Source: Flavobacterium ginsenosidimutans (GTDB taxonomy: Bacteria > Bacteroidota > Bacteroidia > Flavobacteriales > Flavobacteriaceae). Taken from it: DNA of 64,000 bases. The first letter of the stretch is position 1. The number at the start of each line of letters is the position of its first letter. The notes below the pieces were generated by a model, which was given only the letters and a program-made list of their open reading frames with translations, searched no databases and was not told the DNA's origin. The stretch spans positions 248,001-312,000 of the forward strand of contig NZ_QJRJ01000079.1 in NCBI RefSeq assembly GCF_003254625.1, in the 5' to 3' direction. The translations under genes and the position numbers were made by a program. Below, piece by piece: positions 62,301 through 64,000 of the stretch.

Positions 62301-64000
62301 CTAGAAGCTTGCATTTACACCAAACAAGAAAGTTCTAGCTCTTGGATATACATTGTTATCAATTCCATTGAATCTCTCTGGATCTAAACCATTGTATTTT
62401 GTTAATACAAATACATTCTGAACTCCCGCTGTAAATCTTAAAGAAGCAGCTTTTAATAAATTTTTATCGAAAGTATAACCCAAAGTAATGTTGTCTAATT
62501 TGATAAAAGAAGCATCTTTAATGTAGTAATTAGACAAATAACGTTGTGTGCCATTATCTTCATATCTAAAACCTGTATTTAAATAATCAACACTAACATT
62601 AGATAAGTCAGTATCTCTTCTTAACGCGGCATCAGAATATCCTAAGTTTGAGCTTACGTTATCGAAAATATAATTTCCTAAACTTGCTCTCCAGTTCATT
62701 GTGAAATCAAACTTTTTATAATTCAAAGTAGAAAACAAACCAAAAGTGTAATCTGCGGCAGGTTTATGGAATCTGTAACGATCTGAAGCATCAATTTTTC
62801 CGTCACCATTTCTATCTACATAAGCACCTGCAATAGGCTTTTTATTTGCATCATATAATTGCTCATATACTAAGAATGATCTTGGAGCATAACCTACTGA
62901 GTTAACTTGTATTTGATTTCCTGAACCTCCTGCAATATTATCACCTGTTAAATAACCTTGGAAACCAGGAACTGTTACTCCTAAATCATCAATTTTTTGG
63001 TCGATATAAGTAGTATTAAAAGCAACATTCCATGTTAATTTATCATTCTTAATAACATCTGATTGAATGCTAAACTCAACTCCTTTTGTTCTTACGCTAC
63101 CAATATTATATGTTCCAGAGTTTCTAATATTTGCTCCATCTGGCACCACTACATCTGCTAATAAATCACTAGATTTTTTATCAAAGTAGTTTACTGATCC
63201 TGTAATTCTATCATTTAAGAATCCGAAATCGATACCAATGTTCATCTCTGCCAATTCTTCCCACTTAATATTTTCGTTATAACCTTCAGGTCTTGCAGTA
63301 GAATAAATCTGACCTCCAAAAATATACTGAGTATTAATTGTACCTAATGTTACTCTTTTCAAGTAATCATATGCTGCAGATATATCTTGCTGACCAGTTG
63401 TTCCATAACCAAATCTTAATTTAAGACTTGATAATGTTTGGTTGTCTTTTAAAAATGCTTCTTCTGCAACATTCCATGCTAAAGCAACTCCACCAAAATC
63501 TCCCCATCTGTATTTCTCAGAAAAACGAGAACTTCCGTCTCTTCTGTAATTTATGGTTGCCAAATATCTACTGTCATATCCTAAATTAACACGACCGAAA
63601 TAAGATTGTAAATTAATATCTGGACTTGTATTAACATCTTCATTAGGATTTGGCTGTCTTAACTCTCCAGATTGATATCTTTCTCTTTGAAATAATTGGT
63701 AGTTGTAACCAGCTGTAGCATCAACTTTAAATTTACCTAAATCTTTTGTATAATTAAAGTAAGCATTTAAGTTTTTGTTCTGAAGCATATCTGTGTACTT
63801 AGAATAGTTTCCATAGTTCACATAATCAGGACCATTAAATGGTTTTGGCTGATAACCTAAAATACTTTCAGTACTTACTGTAGTATTTCCGTTACTGTCA
63901 AATCTATCGATACCAGCTTCAACAACAGCTCTTAAATCTTCAAAGAAGTGAAATTTGTAATCCAATCTAACATTCCCCCATTTTCTAGTCGAAGTAGCTC
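62301..64000 (-). CDS. SusC/RagA family TonB-dependent transporter, 3' part
   Basis: The reading frame is open to the right edge of the window, so the 5' part (signal peptide, carboxypeptidase-like domain, plug) is missing. The visible 566 or so residues are barrel sequence with SusC hallmarks (AWNVAEEAFLKDNQTLSSLKLRFGYGTTG, NINVGIDFG-like strands, YIKDASFIKLDNITLGYTF, and the C-terminal FLFGVNASF). It imports maltooligosaccharides across the outer membrane with TonB energy. The nearest in-frame start-like codon (TTG at 63965) is internal. Confidence 0.95.
   Translation of the reverse strand, partial: ATSTRKWGNVRLDYKFHFFEDLRAVVEAGIDRFDSNGNTTVSTESILGYQPKPFNGPDYVNYGNYSKYTDMLQNKNLNAYFNYTKDLGKFKVDATAGYNYQLFQRERYQSGELRQPNPNEDVNTSPDINLQSYFGRVNLGYDSRYLATINYRRDGSSRFSEKYRWGDFGGVALAWNVAEEAFLKDNQTLSSLKLRFGYGTTGQQDISAAYDYLKRVTLGTINTQYIFGGQIYSTARPEGYNENIKWEELAEMNIGIDFGFLNDRITGSVNYFDKKSSDLLADVVVPDGANIRNSGTYNIGSVRTKGVEFSIQSDVIKNDKLTWNVAFNTTYIDQKIDDLGVTVPGFQGYLTGDNIAGGSGNQIQVNSVGYAPRSFLVYEQLYDANKKPIAGAYVDRNGDGKIDASDRYRFHKPAADYTFGLFSTLNYKKFDFTMNWRASLGNYIFDNVSSNLGYSDAALRRDTDLSNVSVDYLNTGFRYEDNGTQRYLSNYYIKDASFIKLDNITLGYTFDKNLLKAASLRFTAGVQNVFVLTKYNGLDPERFNGIDNNVYPRARTFLFGVNASF

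Overview
The window looks like a chromosomal segment of a Flavobacterium-type member of the Bacteroidota. This rests on low G+C, a 287-residue RpoD without region 1.1, Bacteroidota-style promoters (TTTG and TAnnTTTG boxes), a SusC/SusD/SusE set, a type IX secretion sorting domain on an amylase, an XrtF exosortase pair, and several families typical of Flavobacteriaceae (DUF4249, HYC_CC_PP, GYDIA GHMP kinase). No database search was possible, so family names come from motifs and remembered family signatures.

Layout. Positions 1-8714 hold an ABC-type FtsX permease, purH and the rod-shape operon mreB-mreC-mreD-mrdA-rodA. Positions 8909-14888 hold a DedA protein, a Cys-rich putative metal cluster (HMA protein, TonB receptor, HYC_CC_PP protein), the XrtF pair, a GAF-type methionine sulfoxide reductase and a YwqK-like protein. 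Positions 15066-18317 hold rpsO, pnp and a CDP-alcohol phosphatidyltransferase. Positions 18420-27300 hold an accessory locus: an HTH regulator, a secreted protein, an STN-type TonB receptor, two tandem DUF4249 lipoproteins and an MG2-like protein. Positions 27500-37436 are mostly housekeeping: rpoD, rpe, a nuclease, prc, surE, lpxB, an NlpC/P60 protein and comEC. Positions 37439-44725 hold three thioredoxin-fold paralogues (two without the CxxC), two POT peptide transporters and a DPP4-like peptidase, a plausible peptide-use group. Positions 44908-47230 hold two mevalonate-pathway genes. Positions 47972-54203 run leftward as coaX, an outer-membrane protein, lptC, a small membrane protein, a CNNM/CorC protein and ppiD. 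Positions 54307-55065 hold tRNA-Phe and an unusual repeat region. Positions 55066-64000 hold an MHS transporter and a starch/maltodextrin utilisation locus (amylase, SusE, SusD and an edge-truncated SusC).

The most unusual structure is at 54307-54816. A tiny GIY-YIG nuclease gene lies directly behind tRNA-Phe and its terminator. It is followed by a second, altered copy of the tRNA 3' end plus terminator. In that copy a 16-bp near-palindrome has replaced 5 nt in the T-loop, and its exact reverse complement has replaced 5 nt in the terminator loop. A related 16-bp unit interrupts an unrelated intergenic repeat at 46241. This suggests a tRNA-targeting mini mobile element plus a dispersed family of 16-bp palindromic units. 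Several other self-complementary short-repeat families sit in the intergenic gaps.
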